From contig CAVPGM010000012.1 of NCBI GenBank assembly GCA_963703945.1, forward strand, positions 62,001 through 126,000: a stretch of DNA of 64,000 bases, in the 5' to 3' direction. The translations under genes were made by a program, and so were the position numbers. The notes beneath the pieces are model-generated. The model was not told where the DNA came from. It made no database searches and worked only from the letters and a program-made list of their open reading frames with translations. Source of the stretch: JALORV01 sp963703945. GTDB taxonomy: Bacteria; Pseudomonadota; Gammaproteobacteria; Burkholderiales; Burkholderiaceae_F. Every line of letters begins with the position of its first letter. The stretch's first letter is position 1. Below are positions 33,453 to 43,356 of this stretch, in pieces.

Positions 33453-36243
33453 TCAGAAGAACATGTAACGGACGCCGATCGTGTAGAAGCGGCCCACCGC
33501 CCCGGCCTGATGCCACGTCTGGTTGTAATTGATGGCATACGGGACCGCGAGGTAGGGGTCGAATGGTGCCTCTTTGTTGAACAGGTTCTGGATGGAGAAG
33601 TCGAGTTGCAAGGCCTTGGTCGCCTGCCACTTGGCGAACAGATCGAACGTGGTGAACGACGGCAGCTTGCAACTGTTGTAGATATTGCCGTTCGTGTCGA
33701 ACACGCCGCAGTTGTATTGGCCGTTGTCGGGATATGTCACGCCGGTGTTGGGGTTGGTGATCGTGCCGGATCCGGCCCCGTCTGACGGCGTCGTTTCGCC
33801 CTTGTGGTCGACCATCTCGATCGAACCGATGTAGTTCACCCCGAGGGTCGTCTTCACCGGGCCATAGTCCCAGGTCAGCGTCAAGGTGGCCCGATCCTTC
33901 GGCCCGCCGCCGCCCGCGCTCTGAACCAGCGGGCCGTGGGTGCCGGCGTAGTCGAACGTGTTGCCCAGAGGGTCAGTCTTCTCGAACTTGTTGACGTGCG
34001 TCCAGTAGATCTGCCCATACAGATTGCCCGCCTCAGCCATGCTCAGGTGGGACTGTACGGAGAAGTCGAAGCCATCGGTCTTCGACGACGAGGCGTTCTG
34101 GTAGAAGCCGGTAACCGATCGCGATCTTGCCATCATTGCCGTAATAGATGAACGTATTCGGCAGCGAGCCCGAGATTTTCGAGTTAGGCACGCCGGATGT
34201 CGGCAGACCGCCGATGACCGAGTTGGGATCGACCTGAACGATCTCGTCTTCGCGATGGACCCACCAGTAGTCGAAAGTAAAGGTGGTGCCGGCCACCGGC
34301 TCGAAGACCAGGCCCAACGTATAGTTCTTGGACGTCTCGGGCTGTATCTGCGGGTTCCCCTGCGACAGGATGCCGTAGGTCGTGAAACCGAAGCTGGAAC
34401 CGCCGATCTCCGCGGGACCGGGCGCGCGGAACGATTCCGAATACGTGCCGCGCAACAGGAGTTGCTGCAGCGGCCTGGCCTTGAAGCCGATCGTCGGGGT
34501 CGTCGAGTTGCCGAAGTCCGAGTAGTGGTCATACCGAAGTGCCGCGTTGAGCTCCAGCCACTTGGTCACCGGCGCGACCAGTTCGCCGTACAACGCGAAA
34601 ACGTCGCGGCTCATGTTGAACGCCGAATAACCGAGGCCGACGATCGACGGCGGTATCGGTGCCCGGCACGAACGGCGTGTCGGCTTTCTCCCAGCGATAT
34701 TCCGCGCCCAGCGCCAGGCCAAGCGGCCCGCCCTCCAGCGTCATCAGATCGCGTGACGCCTTGAAGTCGATCGAAGTGACCGAGCTGGTCGGCTCGTTGC
34801 TGAGCGTCGGCGAAATGGCGGCCAGCACGCTCGGAGAGGTCGGGCTGGGGGAGTACAGGCTGGGGCGAGTGATGAGGTAGGTGCCGTTGTTCAGCGCAGC
34901 CTGCATCTGGTCGTAGATGATGAAGCCGGTGTTGTCGTTCTGCAACTTGCTCTTCACATAGAGCAGGCCGGTGTTGTAGTCCCAACCAAAGGCCGTACCT
35001 TCCAGGCCCACGAGGCCCCGGAAGACATCGTTCTGTGTCTTCTGGTCTCGCCCCCCAAGTTCGTTCGGTACATAGAAGAGCGACCGGTCGACGCCGAACG
35101 TGTTGTCGGGATGCGAGGCCGGAAGCGTCATGAAGCCATGCACGAAGAGCGGATTGAAGGGGTCCCCCGGATTGAAGACGCCGCCGTCGTTGTTCGCGCC
35201 CAGGGTGCCGTTGGCGTGCGTCGTGGTAGTGAAGTATGCCAACTCCGCAAAGCCCGTCATGGACGGCGAGAACTGCAACGTACCCCGCCCGAAAAAGTTG
35301 AGGCGATCGGTATCAGGTTGCACCTCTTGTTCGACCCGTGCGTTGTAGCGGCACAAACCGGTCTGCGGGTCGGTGGGGCCGGGATTGCAGGGAATCATGT
35401 TCACCCGGGCGCCCCCGCCGTTTGCATTTCGAGTCACGCCGTACGGCGAGTTGGACGACGGCCCGAGACCAGAAGATACGGACGATTGGCACCGTTGGTG
35501 AGGTCGTAGTATCCGTACGAGGTGAGGTCGGTCTGACCAATGAAGCCCCGGTCCTTCGACCAGATGTTGTTCGACCCCGCTGCCTCCAGGTTGAAGAAGA
35601 CGTTGTACTTTTCGGTGGCCAAGTTGCCAAAGCCGTACGAAACGTGAGCGCGCCACGCCTCGCCGTCGCCGTCTTGGGTCTGGCCGTAGGTGGCGCCAGC
35701 CGATAAACCTTGGTAGGTTTTGCGCAAAATGACGTTGACCACGCCGCCCACCGCGTCAGCGCCGTAGATGGCGGACGCGCCGTCCTTCAGGACTTCGATG
35801 CGCTCGACCGCCTCCAGGGGCAGCGAGTTGAGGTCGACGAAGTTGCGGGTGCCGTCGTCAGCGAGGCCATAGGTCGCCATGCGACGGCCGTTGAGCAGAA
35901 CCAGCGTCGAGTTGACGCCCAGGCCGCGCAGCGAGACGGCGGCCGACCCCGAGGCGAAACCGTTCGTGAAGGACGAGGGAATCGAGCCGGTGCTGTCGGC
36001 GGTAATGCCGCGCAGCACTTCCTGAATCGTTTGCTTTCCCGTGTTCTCGATCTGTTCCCGGGTAATGACCTGCACCGGCTGGGAGGTTTCCCCGTCGAGC
36101 CTCCTGATGCGAGAGCCGGTAACTTCTACCCGCTCCAATTGTTGCTGTTGCTGCGCAAAGACCTGCGAAGCAGGCAGTGCCGCTGCCAAGCCGCCGAATG
36201 CGAGAGCAAGGCTCCGCGCAATAGGACTGATTTGAAGTTTCAC
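33453..36243 (-). CDS. TonB-dependent outer-membrane receptor (three frame breaks)
   Basis: Outer-membrane gated channel, about 929 residues if the frame is restored. GTG 36243, behind a GGGGGGCG ribosome-binding-like run, starts a signal peptide (ending SQVFAQQ). The plug domain follows (RVEVTGSRIRR, QIENTGKQTIQEVLRG, SLRGLGVNSTLVLLNGRRM, VERIEVLKDGASAIYGADAVGGVVNVILRK), then the barrel, ending in an aromatic RYMFF as expected for outer-membrane barrels. The frame changes near 35470, 34660 and 34110. All four pieces belong to one receptor and no large part is missing. Substrate unknown. It is close to tonB-exbBD but on the other strand. Three breaks could mean a decayed gene, but single-base breaks are common in this window. 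Confidence 0.8.
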
Positions 36244-36444
36244 TGAGACGCCCCCCAAGAATTTTTGTCGTGGCCCATGCCAGATCGTGGATATGGGCCG
36301 GAATCTGCAGTTCGCGGCTCGGTTCGAAGGTAGGTCCCGGGCCCCGCACAAGCGGACCGATTCTCAACGGGGGGTCACACGAATGCAATAAAGTAGAAAC
36401 ATATGAGGGGAAGATGTTGTATCGAACACACAGGAGAATTGACG

Positions 36445-36530
36445 CAACGCCGCGCGTGAGACGTTTGCTGCAAGGCAAATGACGACACAACGCCGCGCGT
36501 GAGACGTTGCTGCAAGTGCAAATGATCTGA
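36445..36530. repeat. Two-copy tandem repeat of about 43 bases
   Basis: CAACGCCGCGCGTGAGACG is found at 36445-36463 and again at 36488-36506, each followed by a similar TTGCTGCAAG...GCAAATGA stretch. The copies are imperfect (small indels). They lie between the TonB-dependent receptor start and the ABC transporter stop. The rest of this 297-base gap (36244-36540) shows no gene. Confidence 0.6.
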
Positions 36531-36540
36531 CGACGAACCG

Positions 36541-38439
36541 TCAGACAGTTCGGCGCAGTCGCGGAACCGCAGATAGCAGTGCTTTTGTGTAGGCGTGCTG
36601 TGGCCGCTCGAGAACGACCTCTGCCGAGCCCGCTTCGACGATCCGTCCGTCCTTCATGACGGCGACGTCGTCGGCGAGGTACTCGACGACGCCGAAGTTG
36701 TGCGTGATGAATAGATAGGCGATCCCGAACTCGGCCTGCAGATCCCGCAGCAGGTTGAGGATCTGCGCCTGTACCGAGACGTCCAGCGCCGAGGTCGGCT
36801 CGTCGCAGACGATCAGTCGCGGTTCCACGGCCAGCGCCCGCGCGATGGCCAGCCGCTGCCGCTGGCCGCCGGAGAACTCGTGCGGATATCGCGCGAGCGA
36901 GTCCTGGCGGAGCCCGACGCGGTCGACCAGCGCGCGCACCCGCTGCGACCGCTCGCCCGCCGAAATCTCCGGACGCAGCGACAGGATGCCTTCCTCCAGG
37001 ATCTCCTGCACGCGCATGCGCGGATTCAGCGAGGAAAACGGATCCTGGAAGATGATCTGCATCGTGCGGCGCGCATTGCGCAGCGCGTCACCTTCCAGGC
37101 CATCGAGTGCGACCCCTTCCAGCCGGGCTTCGCCCTCGATCCGCGCCACGTCCCGCAGCAGCTGCACCAGCGCCTTGCCGGTGGTGGTCTTGCCGCAGCC
37201 CGATTCGCCGACCAGCGCAAGCGTGCGGCCGGCGGCGAGTTCGAACGAAACGCCGTCCACCGCCTGGACATAGCCGACTGTGCGCCGCAGCAGGCCGCGA
37301 CGGATCGGAAACCCGACACGGTAATCGCGGACGCTCAGCAGCGGTGTGCCCGAGGCGACGGCGCGGGCTGACAACCGTTCGACTGTGCTCGCCCGCTCCG
37401 CCACCACGACGCGTGCCGCGTCGACACCCTCGCGGTACAGCACGCAGCGGACGCCATGGTCGGGGCGCGGCTGCCGTAGCGCCGGCGGTCCGGCCAGGCA
37501 TTTGTCGTGAACGTGTGGGCAACGGTCGGAGAATCGGCAGCGATCGAAGCGCTGGTTGAGCGCGGGCACCGTGCCGGGAATCGCCGCCAATCGCGCGCCG
37601 CGCTTGGCCCTGTCGGGCAGTGCATCGAGCAGCATGCGCGCGTACGGGTGCAGCGGCCGGGCGAAGAACTCCCGCGTCTCGGCCACCTCGATGATCTGGC
37701 CGGCGTACATCAGTGCGATGCGCTCGGCGACCTCGGCGACGATGCCCAGGTCGTGCGTGATCAGCAGCATCGCCATGCCCTGCTTGCGCTGCAGCTCGAC
37801 CAGCAGATCGAGGATCTGCTTCTGGATCGTGACGTCAAGTGCCGTGGTCGGCTCGTCGGCGATCACGACGTCCGGCTCGCCCGCCAGTGCGATCGCGATC
37901 ATCACGCGCTGCTTCTGGCCACCGGACAGCTGGAACGGATAGCTGTCGATGCGTCGTTCCGCTTCGGGCATTCCGACCCGCCGCAGCCATTCGAGCGCCT
38001 TCGCGCGAGCCGCAGCGCCACGCAATGCGGAATGGCGCTCGATGACCTCGACGATCTGGTCGCCGACGGGCAGCACCGGGTTCAGGCTGGTCGACGGCTC
38101 CTGGAAGATGATGCTGACCCGACGACCTCGCACATCGCGCATGCGTGCCTCCGGCAGCTGCGCAATGTCGACGCCGTCCAGCGCCATCTTTCCGCCCTGG
38201 ACGCGCCCGTTGTCGGGCAGCAGACGGAGGATCGACAGGGCGGTCATCGACTTGCCGCATCCCGATTCGCCGACCAGCGCGAAGGTCTCGCCGCGCTCGA
38301 GCGTCAACGACAGCGCGTCGACCGCGTGCACCAGACCGCCGTCGGTGTCGAGCACCGTGTCGAGCGCGGAGATTTCGAGCGTCGTAGCGGCGTTCGGCGC
38401 CGTTTCCGGCTGCTCGCGCGCCACACGGCCCGGAGTCAA
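36541..38439 (-). CDS. yejF: Dipeptide/oligopeptide ABC transporter, fused double ATPase (YejF-like)
   Basis: Cytoplasmic energy-coupling subunit with two ABC domains in one chain, 632 residues. Domain 1: Walker A LVGESGCGKSMTAL (about residue 56), ABC signature QLSGGQKQRVMIA (about 168), Walker B VVIADEPTTALDVT. Between the domains is the oligopeptide-transporter C-terminal motif with cysteines (RFDRCRFSDRCPHVHDKC). Domain 2: Walker A LVGESGCGKTTTGKAL, signature EFSGGQRQRLAIARA, Walker B LIVCDEPTSALDVSV. TTG 38439 is chosen because AAGGAGG (38444-38450) precedes it by four bases; an in-frame GTG five codons later is possible. Last gene of a four-gene importer operon. Confidence 0.93.
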   Translation of the reverse strand: MTPGRVAREQPETAPNAATTLEISALDTVLDTDGGLVHAVDALSLTLERGETFALVGESGCGKSMTALSILRLLPDNGRVQGGKMALDGVDIAQLPEARMRDVRGRRVSIIFQEPSTSLNPVLPVGDQIVEVIERHSALRGAAARAKALEWLRRVGMPEAERRIDSYPFQLSGGQKQRVMIAIALAGEPDVVIADEPTTALDVTIQKQILDLLVELQRKQGMAMLLITHDLGIVAEVAERIALMYAGQIIEVAETREFFARPLHPYARMLLDALPDRAKRGARLAAIPGTVPALNQRFDRCRFSDRCPHVHDKCLAGPPALRQPRPDHGVRCVLYREGVDAARVVVAERASTVERLSARAVASGTPLLSVRDYRVGFPIRRGLLRRTVGYVQAVDGVSFELAAGRTLALVGESGCGKTTTGKALVQLLRDVARIEGEARLEGVALDGLEGDALRNARRTMQIIFQDPFSSLNPRMRVQEILEEGILSLRPEISAGERSQRVRALVDRVGLRQDSLARYPHEFSGGQRQRLAIARALAVEPRLIVCDEPTSALDVSVQAQILNLLRDLQAEFGIAYLFITHNFGVVEYLADDVAVMKDGRIVEAGSAEVVLERPQHAYTKALLSAVPRLRRTV

Positions 38440-38465
38440 GCCGCCTCCTTCGCCCTGCGGGCTGT

Positions 38466-38478
38466 CCCCCCGGGGGGG
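38466..38478. repeat. GC-rich palindromic spacer between the permease and ATPase genes
   Basis: CCCCCC directly followed by GGGGGGG at 38466-38478, set in CTGCGGGCTGT / GAGCGAGCGCC. It resembles the CCCCCCGGGGGGG core of the element after glyS (near 11310). It may be a member of the same interspersed family or a hairpin controlling the amount of the ATPase. Confidence 0.35.
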
Positions 38479-38509
38479 AGCGAGCGCCTTCGAAGCGGCC
38501 GTGCGGCGC

Positions 38510-39970
38510 TCACGTCGCTTCCTTCAGCCGGTAACGGCGCGGGCGGAAAGCCCGAGCCCTCGGATCGAACGCTTCGCGGACGGCGTCGGCGAACAGGTTG
38601 GCCGCAAGCACCAGCGCCAGCATGAAGGTGAATGCAGTCGCGAGGTTCCACCAGACTGCCGGATCGCGCGACATCTCGCTGCGGGCCAGGTTGATCATCG
38701 AGCCAAAGCTCGACGAATTGGGGTCAACTCCCACTCCCACGTACGACAGAACGGCTTCGTAGAGCACCAGCGCCGAGAAATCGAGCACCGCGACGATCAG
38801 CACGAGGTGCATGACGTTGGGCAGGATGTGGCGAGCCATCACCCGTCCGTGACTGACGCCGAACGCGTGCGCCGCCTGCACGTATTCGAGCTCGGAGATC
38901 TTCAGCGTCTCGGCCCGCAGCAACCGGCACAGCGTGGCCCAGCCGGTGATGCCGAGGATCACGCACAGCAGGAACAGGCGGAGCTCGGCGCGTTCAACGC
39001 CGGTGGCGAAGTCCTCGGCATGCTGGTCGATGTAGACGTTGATCAGCAGGACGAACGCCACCACCAGCAGGATCGGCGGTATCGCCGACAGCACCGTGTA
39101 GAAGTACTGGATGATGTCATCGACCCAGCCCTTGAAGTAGCCGGCCAGCACGCCCAGCGCGACGGCGAGCGGCAGCGTGGCGATGGTCGACAGCGACCCG
39201 ATCACCACTGCGGTGCGGATGCTCTTGAGAGCCTGGAACAGCACGTCGTTGCCGGTGCGGTCGGTGCCGAACGGGTGGTAAGCCGGCCAGATTGCCATGA
39301 GCCAGCCCGCGAACGCGGCGATCACCGCTGCGGTGATCAGGACAGCTCGCCATGGCACTTCGGTTTCGCCGCGCAGCATCTCGACGAGTGACGCTCGCCA
39401 CCCTGCCAGCGAGCGGCTGCGCAGCAGCGCAATCAGCACGCTGAGCAGAACGGCAGCAGCCAGGCCGCCGGCCGTGCCGACCAGGGAGCGCTTCAGCAGG
39501 TCGGGTTTCCACTCCGTAGCCGGATCGTCGAGGTGTGATCCCCCGTACGCAAGGCGGGGCTGGATTCGCGCCTCCTGGCCATCCACGACCGTGGTTTCGC
39601 GCTGGAACGACCAGTAGGCCAGCGGCACCGAGTAGGTCTTTTCGCGCGCCTCGATGGCATGCCGAAGAAGGACGTCCAGCATCGAAAGCGTGCGCGTGCC
39701 GTAGGCCACCTGCGCATCCGACGCGCTGCCCGTCGCGGCCTCCAGCCGCAGACGAAAATGGATCGAGTCGAGCAGTGCGATCGTGCTGAACACGATCAGG
39801 ACCACGGCTGCCGACATGGCGGGCGCATCGCGCATCACGTGCCGCCAGGTTGCGCGCAGGTTGGCGTTGCCTCGGACGTGAACGACGTAGGCGGCGACCG
39901 CGGCAACTACGAGCCACAGTACGAGATCGGTCCACAGGAAGACGAATTTCGGCACGGCGCGATCCGACAA
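38510..39970 (-). CDS. yejE: ABC transporter permease, DppC/YejE type, extended
   Basis: Inner-membrane permease of the peptide importer, 486 residues against about 340 for E. coli YejE. The C-terminal part is a normal binding-protein-dependent permease (HPFGTDRTGNDVLFQAL, five or so helices, EYVQAAHAFGVSHGRVMARHILPN as the EAA loop). The extra length is at the N-terminus: two hydrophobic helices (about residues 8-30 and 50-70), then about 100 residues of likely periplasmic domain (YSVPLAYWSFQRETTVV), then a further helix near 165-185. TTG 39970 directly follows the yejB stop; GTG five codons later is an alternative start. Confidence 0.9.
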   Translation of the reverse strand: MSDRAVPKFVFLWTDLVLWLVVAAVAAYVVHVRGNANLRATWRHVMRDAPAMSAAVVLIVFSTIALLDSIHFRLRLEAATGSASDAQVAYGTRTLSMLDVLLRHAIEAREKTYSVPLAYWSFQRETTVVDGQEARIQPRLAYGGSHLDDPATEWKPDLLKRSLVGTAGGLAAAVLLSVLIALLRSRSLAGWRASLVEMLRGETEVPWRAVLITAAVIAAFAGWLMAIWPAYHPFGTDRTGNDVLFQALKSIRTAVVIGSLSTIATLPLAVALGVLAGYFKGWVDDIIQYFYTVLSAIPPILLVVAFVLLINVYIDQHAEDFATGVERAELRLFLLCVILGITGWATLCRLLRAETLKISELEYVQAAHAFGVSHGRVMARHILPNVMHLVLIVAVLDFSALVLYEAVLSYVGVGVDPNSSSFGSMINLARSEMSRDPAVWWNLATAFTFMLALVLAANLFADAVREAFDPRARAFRPRRYRLKEAT

Positions 39971-40948
39971 TCAGGCGAGCCGCACGCGCGGATCGACGAA
40001 GGTATAGGCGATGTCTGTCGCCAGATACGCGAGGATGTAGAGCAGCGAGCCCAGGAACACCATCGTGTGCACGATCGCGAAGTCCTGGCCGGCGATCGCC
40101 TCGACGACGTAGGTTCCAAGTCCGGGAATGCCGAAGAACGACTCGAACACGATCGAACCGAGAAAGGCATACGGCAGCAGCGCGCCGACGTGGGTCAGGA
40201 TCGGAAGCCATGCGTTGCGCAGCACGTGCCCGAACAGCACGGTCGATTCCGCCAGCCCTTTCGAGCGGGCGGTGCGCACGTAGTCCTTGCCGATTTCCTC
40301 GAGCAGCATCGCGCGGAACAGCCGTGCCTCGGAGCCGAGCTGGAACACGATGCCGACGATCATCGGCAGCGCCAGGAACTTCAGCAGGTCGAGTCCCGGG
40401 ACGAAACCCGACAGCGGCACCAGCTTGAGCGTCTTGCCGAAGAACCACTGCGCCATGATGATGTAGAACAGACTCGAGATCGACATCATCACCACGCAGG
40501 TCACCGTACCCCAGAAATCGAGGTAGCTGACGCGGAAGAACACCAGCAGCAGCGAGAACGTGACGCCGGTTAACACAGTCAGCAGCAGCATCGGGCCGGC
40601 CAGCGCGAGGCTGGCCGGTATGCGAGTGGCGATCTCGTGGCGGATGTCGCGTCCGCTGTCGCTGGTGCCGAAGTCGAGGGTGAACAGCTTCAGCGAACGG
40701 TCGTAGAAGATCGTCTGCGTGAACCGATCGATGCCCTCGGCCTTCGTGTTGAACCACAGCGGTTTGTCGTATCCGCGCTCGGCCTTCCATTTCTCGATCG
40801 CGTCCTGCGAGACGCGCTTGGCGCCGATGTTCAGCCGCGCGATGTTGTCGGGCGAGTTGACCGCGAAAAACAGCGTGAAGGTCAGCAGGTTGACGCCGAC
40901 GAGTATCAGCACCGCATAGCCGATGCGGCGGACGATGTAGTTCAGCAC
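39971..40948 (-). CDS. yejB: ABC transporter permease, DppB/YejB type
   Basis: Inner-membrane permease, 325 residues. The N-terminal helix (YAVLILVGVNLLTFTLFFAV) and the following periplasmic segment with FGTSDSGRDI are typical of DppB-like proteins. Four or five more helices and the EAA loop (DYVRTARSKGLAESTVLFGHVLRNAWLP) follow. The C-terminus ends in DIAYTFVDPRVRLA, another family mark. It is 22 bases after the binding-protein gene and directly abuts yejE. Confidence 0.94.
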   Translation of the reverse strand: MLNYIVRRIGYAVLILVGVNLLTFTLFFAVNSPDNIARLNIGAKRVSQDAIEKWKAERGYDKPLWFNTKAEGIDRFTQTIFYDRSLKLFTLDFGTSDSGRDIRHEIATRIPASLALAGPMLLLTVLTGVTFSLLLVFFRVSYLDFWGTVTCVVMMSISSLFYIIMAQWFFGKTLKLVPLSGFVPGLDLLKFLALPMIVGIVFQLGSEARLFRAMLLEEIGKDYVRTARSKGLAESTVLFGHVLRNAWLPILTHVGALLPYAFLGSIVFESFFGIPGLGTYVVEAIAGQDFAIVHTMVFLGSLLYILAYLATDIAYTFVDPRVRLA

Positions 40949-40970
40949 GATGGTCTGCGGGCGACGCGGA

Positions 40971-43211
40971 TCACTCCGCGCCTCGTGCGACCGCGAGCGT
41001 GCGCGCAGCGGTCTCGCGCTCGCGGCGCTTCCAGCTGCGGAACGCCGGAACGATGGCGGCGACCAGCACCAGCACGATCACGGCCACCGGCCACCAGATC
41101 GGCCGGTTCCACTCGGCGATCTTCGCGGCACGCAGGGCCGGATCGACCTTCATGAACATCAGCCGGTCGTTCGCCAGCGGTGCCGGTTTCACATTGCCGA
41201 CCCACTGGTGGGTGACCGAGCCGGCGTACGGGTTGTAGCCGAACGCCCAGGGCGCGTCGTTCTGAAGGATCTTCACCATCTGGTCGACCACTTGCTGCTT
41301 GCGCGGAACGTCGTCGAGATAACGCAGTTCCTCGAACAGCTTGTCGAACTCGGCGTTCTGATAATTCGCCGTGTTGTTGCCGTTGCCCTGCGTGGCCGCC
41401 TGCGAGTTCGGGCCGTACAACAGGAACAGGAAATTCTCCGCGTCCGGATAATCGGCAAACCAGCCCCACCAGAAGATCTGCAAGCTGCCCTTGTCGGCCT
41501 TGTCCTGGAAGCGGTTGTAGTCGGTCGCGCGCAGTTCGAGCTGCACGCCGAGCTTGGCGAACTGCTTGACCATCCATTCGACCTCGGCCTTGAGTTCGGG
41601 TGTCAGCGCGCGCTGGTAGTCGTAGTTCAGCACCAGCGGCTGGCCGGTCTTGGCGTCGCGCCCGTCCGGGTAGCCGGCCTCGGCCAGCAGGCGTTTCGCC
41701 TCGTCGATCGACTTGCGGCGCGGCTTGCCGTCGACCACGTCGTATACGGTGCGGTTGATCGCTTCCGGGCGGTAGGCGAACACACCGGGCGGCACGGCGC
41801 TCATCGCCGGTTCACCGGCGGCCTTGCTTTCGAACACGCGGACGAACTCCTCCCAATCGATCGCGATCGAAAGTGCCTGGCGCAGCTTGCGGTTGCGCTC
41901 CTGCTCCGCCGGCGTCTTGCCCTTGCCGACCACCGGGTCCCACCAATTGAAGCCGAGATACCAGTTCGAAATTTCCAGGGTCCTCGGCATCTGGATGCCG
42001 CGCTCGCGGAACACCTTGGCGACCTGCTCGGAGTTCTTGACGTCGTACTCGAATTCCTGCAACCAGTCGAAGCGGAAGATCTCCGGTGTGTCGTAATAGC
42101 CCTGCATGAACTTCGTCTTGTGCGGAATTTTTTCCTTTTCGATCGAGAATACGATGCGGTCGATGAACGGCATCATCTTGCCGCAGTCGGTCAGCAGGCC
42201 GGCGTTCTTGTCCGCGGCCTCGCCCTCGCACGGATACGGCTCACCGCGGAAATTCGGGTTGCGGGATAGCACGTGGCGGCGGTTTTCCTGATACTCGGTC
42301 AGCATGTACGGTCCAGTGCCGACCGGCCAATAGTTCATGCTGAGGTTGCGCTCGGCCATGCCGGGTTGTGAATAGAACTTGTCAGCCTCCCACGGCACCG
42401 GAGCGAAGAAGCTCATCGTCAGCCAGTACTTGAACTGCGGGTACTTGCCTAGAAGGCGGATACGCAGCGTGTGATCGTCGACTGCCTCGGCTCCGGCGAG
42501 AGCGAACTGCCGGAAGTCAAGGAACGGCAGATTGCGATCCGTCAGCGGCTTGCCGTTGCGCAGCTTCTCGTCTTCCTTGGCGATCAGTTCGCCATACTCC
42601 TTGAGTCCCTTGATGTGCTCGGCCATCGGCGAGAACGATGGCGACTTGATGCGCGTCGTTGCCAGGCGGCGGATTGCGTAAACGTAATCGTGGGCGGTGA
42701 GTTCGCGGGTGCCTCGATGCTCGAAATCGAACGGTGTGCGGCGGTTGCCAAGGTCGCCGGCTGTCAGCGCGTGATAACGGTAGTTGCCGCTGTCGTCGCG
42801 GGCGAAGGCCGGATGCGGCGAATACAGGATGCCCTTCTTGATCTTGATGTCGTACACGGATTCGGCGATTTCCGCGCCCGGGGCGTCGGCCGGCAGTTCG
42901 CGTCCGGCCTTGTCGTAGTAGCGCGGTGTGGCAACCGCTTCGGCCGCGCGTGGCACGACCTCGTACGGCCGCTTCAGATAATGGAAGCGGTACAGCGGCT
43001 CAAAGACGGAATAGCTAAACGGTGTTTCGTCGATCGAATACGACGCGGTCGGATCCATGTATTTCGGGGACCGCTCCTGGAATCCGGCGAAGAACGTGTT
43101 GGTCTTCTCGGCCCCCGCGGCATGAGGGCTGTTGGTGATGCGGTCGCAGGCAGACAGCAGCATCGCTGAGGCGACGCCCAGGAGCACGGTCCAACTGCAG
43201 CGCAATTTCAT
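40971..43211 (-). CDS. yejA: Peptide ABC transporter substrate-binding lipoprotein (YejA-like) with C-terminal membrane helix
   Basis: Extracytoplasmic binding protein of SBP family 5, about 746 residues. ATG 43211 follows GGGGAGA and starts a lipoprotein signal with lipobox LSAC (Cys at residue 22). The body has family-5 marks (ELTAHDYVYAIRRLA, RIRLLGKYPQFKYWLT, NYWPVGTGPYML, LRQALSIAIDWEEF, QIFWWGWFADYPDAENFL). Near the C-terminus is a clear membrane helix (WWPVAVIVLVLVAAIVPAF), followed by a basic tail. So the protein may be held at both ends, which is unusual for a binding protein. First gene of the yejA-yejB-yejE-yejF-type operon; oligopeptides are the most likely cargo. Confidence 0.9.
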   Translation of the reverse strand: MKLRCSWTVLLGVASAMLLSACDRITNSPHAAGAEKTNTFFAGFQERSPKYMDPTASYSIDETPFSYSVFEPLYRFHYLKRPYEVVPRAAEAVATPRYYDKAGRELPADAPGAEIAESVYDIKIKKGILYSPHPAFARDDSGNYRYHALTAGDLGNRRTPFDFEHRGTRELTAHDYVYAIRRLATTRIKSPSFSPMAEHIKGLKEYGELIAKEDEKLRNGKPLTDRNLPFLDFRQFALAGAEAVDDHTLRIRLLGKYPQFKYWLTMSFFAPVPWEADKFYSQPGMAERNLSMNYWPVGTGPYMLTEYQENRRHVLSRNPNFRGEPYPCEGEAADKNAGLLTDCGKMMPFIDRIVFSIEKEKIPHKTKFMQGYYDTPEIFRFDWLQEFEYDVKNSEQVAKVFRERGIQMPRTLEISNWYLGFNWWDPVVGKGKTPAEQERNRKLRQALSIAIDWEEFVRVFESKAAGEPAMSAVPPGVFAYRPEAINRTVYDVVDGKPRRKSIDEAKRLLAEAGYPDGRDAKTGQPLVLNYDYQRALTPELKAEVEWMVKQFAKLGVQLELRATDYNRFQDKADKGSLQIFWWGWFADYPDAENFLFLLYGPNSQAATQGNGNNTANYQNAEFDKLFEELRYLDDVPRKQQVVDQMVKILQNDAPWAFGYNPYAGSVTHQWVGNVKPAPLANDRLMFMKVDPALRAAKIAEWNRPIWWPVAVIVLVLVAAIVPAFRSWKRRERETAARTLAVARGAE

Positions 43212-43338
43212 GCTCTCCCCCTCCGCTTGGTAGCGGCCAACCGCCCGTACGACCCTCGTGGGGTCGACAAGGCGGCGGATTGTAATGGCGGACCAACCGA
43301 TTCTCGTCCAGTCGGCCGGAATGCGCATCGACCGCCCG

Positions 43339-43344
43339 TATACT
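43339..43344 (+). promoter_or_regulatory. -10-like TATACT before ybgC
   Basis: TATACT lies 12 bases before the ybgC ATG at 43357, which would leave a very short leader. No convincing -35 is seen. It would drive the tol-pal cluster. Confidence 0.35.
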
Positions 43345-43356
43345 GCGGCGCAGCGC

